A program made the position numbers and the translations under genes. Positions 63,844 through 64,000 of a DNA stretch of 64,000 nt are shown here, one piece after another. Position 1 is the stretch's first letter, and each line of letters begins with the position of its first letter. A model generated the notes under the pieces. That model had not been told where the DNA came from, ran no database searches, and worked only from the letters and a program-made list of their open reading frames with translations. Source of the stretch: Astropecten irregularis (Eukaryota; Echinodermata; Asteroidea; Paxillosida; Astropectinidae). Location: positions 12,972,602 through 13,036,601 of the forward strand of contig OZ020257.1 in the NCBI GenBank assembly GCA_963971285.1. The letters are read 5' to 3'.

Positions 63844-64000
63844 AGGCGCGGTTCTAGGGGGGGGGGGTCTAGGGGGGGCTGTAGCCCCCCCAAAATTTTG
63901 TCTAGCCCCCCCAAAAAAATGCAAGTGAAATAAAAAAAATTATTGAAAATACTGGAATTGTTCAGTTATTAAGCGCCAATTACATAAAAACGCGTTGTGT
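63844..64000 (+). mobile_element. Probable hAT-like element end, cut by window edge
   Basis: CAGGCGCGGTTCTAGGGGGG and GCTGTAGCCCCCCCAAAATT resemble hAT/zinc-finger transposon ends of invertebrates. Only about 150 bp is visible. Confidence 0.4.

Larger units (their letters stand above)
55199..64000. other. Probable PTPN9 intron or upstream DNA, repeat-rich
   Basis: The 55198 exon begins at a splice acceptor, so more coding exons must lie upstream. None could be recognised here among the MITEs and SINE-like repeats. One minus-strand segment with a perfect splice donor is noted at 60861-61010. Confidence 0.55.

Overview
This is a 64 kb piece of an animal nuclear genome. All coding sequence is in short exons bounded by GT/AG introns, and the introns and intergenic DNA are packed with short inverted-repeat transposons, tRNA-derived SINE-like repeats and TACATGTA-type low-complexity sequence. 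The gene content (a secreted GH3 glycosidase of a type I associate with marine invertebrates, GBA2, and a PTPN9-type phosphatase) and the repeat texture suggest a marine deuterostome, most likely an echinoderm and perhaps a sea star. The species assignment is inference.

Three protein-coding genes can be reconstructed from splice-consistent exons. (1) On the minus strand, positions 8746 down to the left edge hold ten exons (697 codons) of a secreted glycoside hydrolase family 3 enzyme of the beta-xylosidase type. Its 3' end lies outside the window. (2) On the plus strand, 10651-36536 holds sixteen exons encoding a complete 876-residue non-lysosomal glucosylceramidase (GBA2, GH116), with both catalytic acids at the spacing seen in human GBA2. 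(3) On the minus strand, 55198 down to 50028 holds five exons encoding the end of a CRAL-TRIO/SEC14 domain, an unusually long linker and a complete tyrosine phosphatase domain (PTPN9/PTP-MEG2 type). Its 5' exons were not found in the window.

Genes 1 and 2 are divergent, with about 1.9 kb between their start codons. Genes 2 and 3 converge on a 13.5 kb gene-free stretch (36537-50027). From 55199 to the right edge there is no confidently recognised exon, only repeats and probable intron or upstream DNA of gene 3. GBA2 and the GH3 enzyme both hydrolyse beta-glycosidic bonds, but in different compartments. Nothing in the sequence links the three genes functionally.

The rest is mobile-element sequence. 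The main groups are: a large MITE group flanked by TTAA; two 1.4 kb pogo/Tigger-like elements with TA target sites, lying in opposite orientation in GBA2 introns 1 and 4; several palindromic MITE families of about 100-450 bp; tRNA-like repeats, some in head-to-head pairs; a foldback-like element with terminal 16-bp tandem repeats; a 43-bp perfect hairpin; and minisatellites. No functional tRNA, rRNA, CRISPR array or viral gene was seen. Exon borders come from manual splice-site and reading-phase matching. Repeat borders are approximate unless target-site duplications are mentioned.
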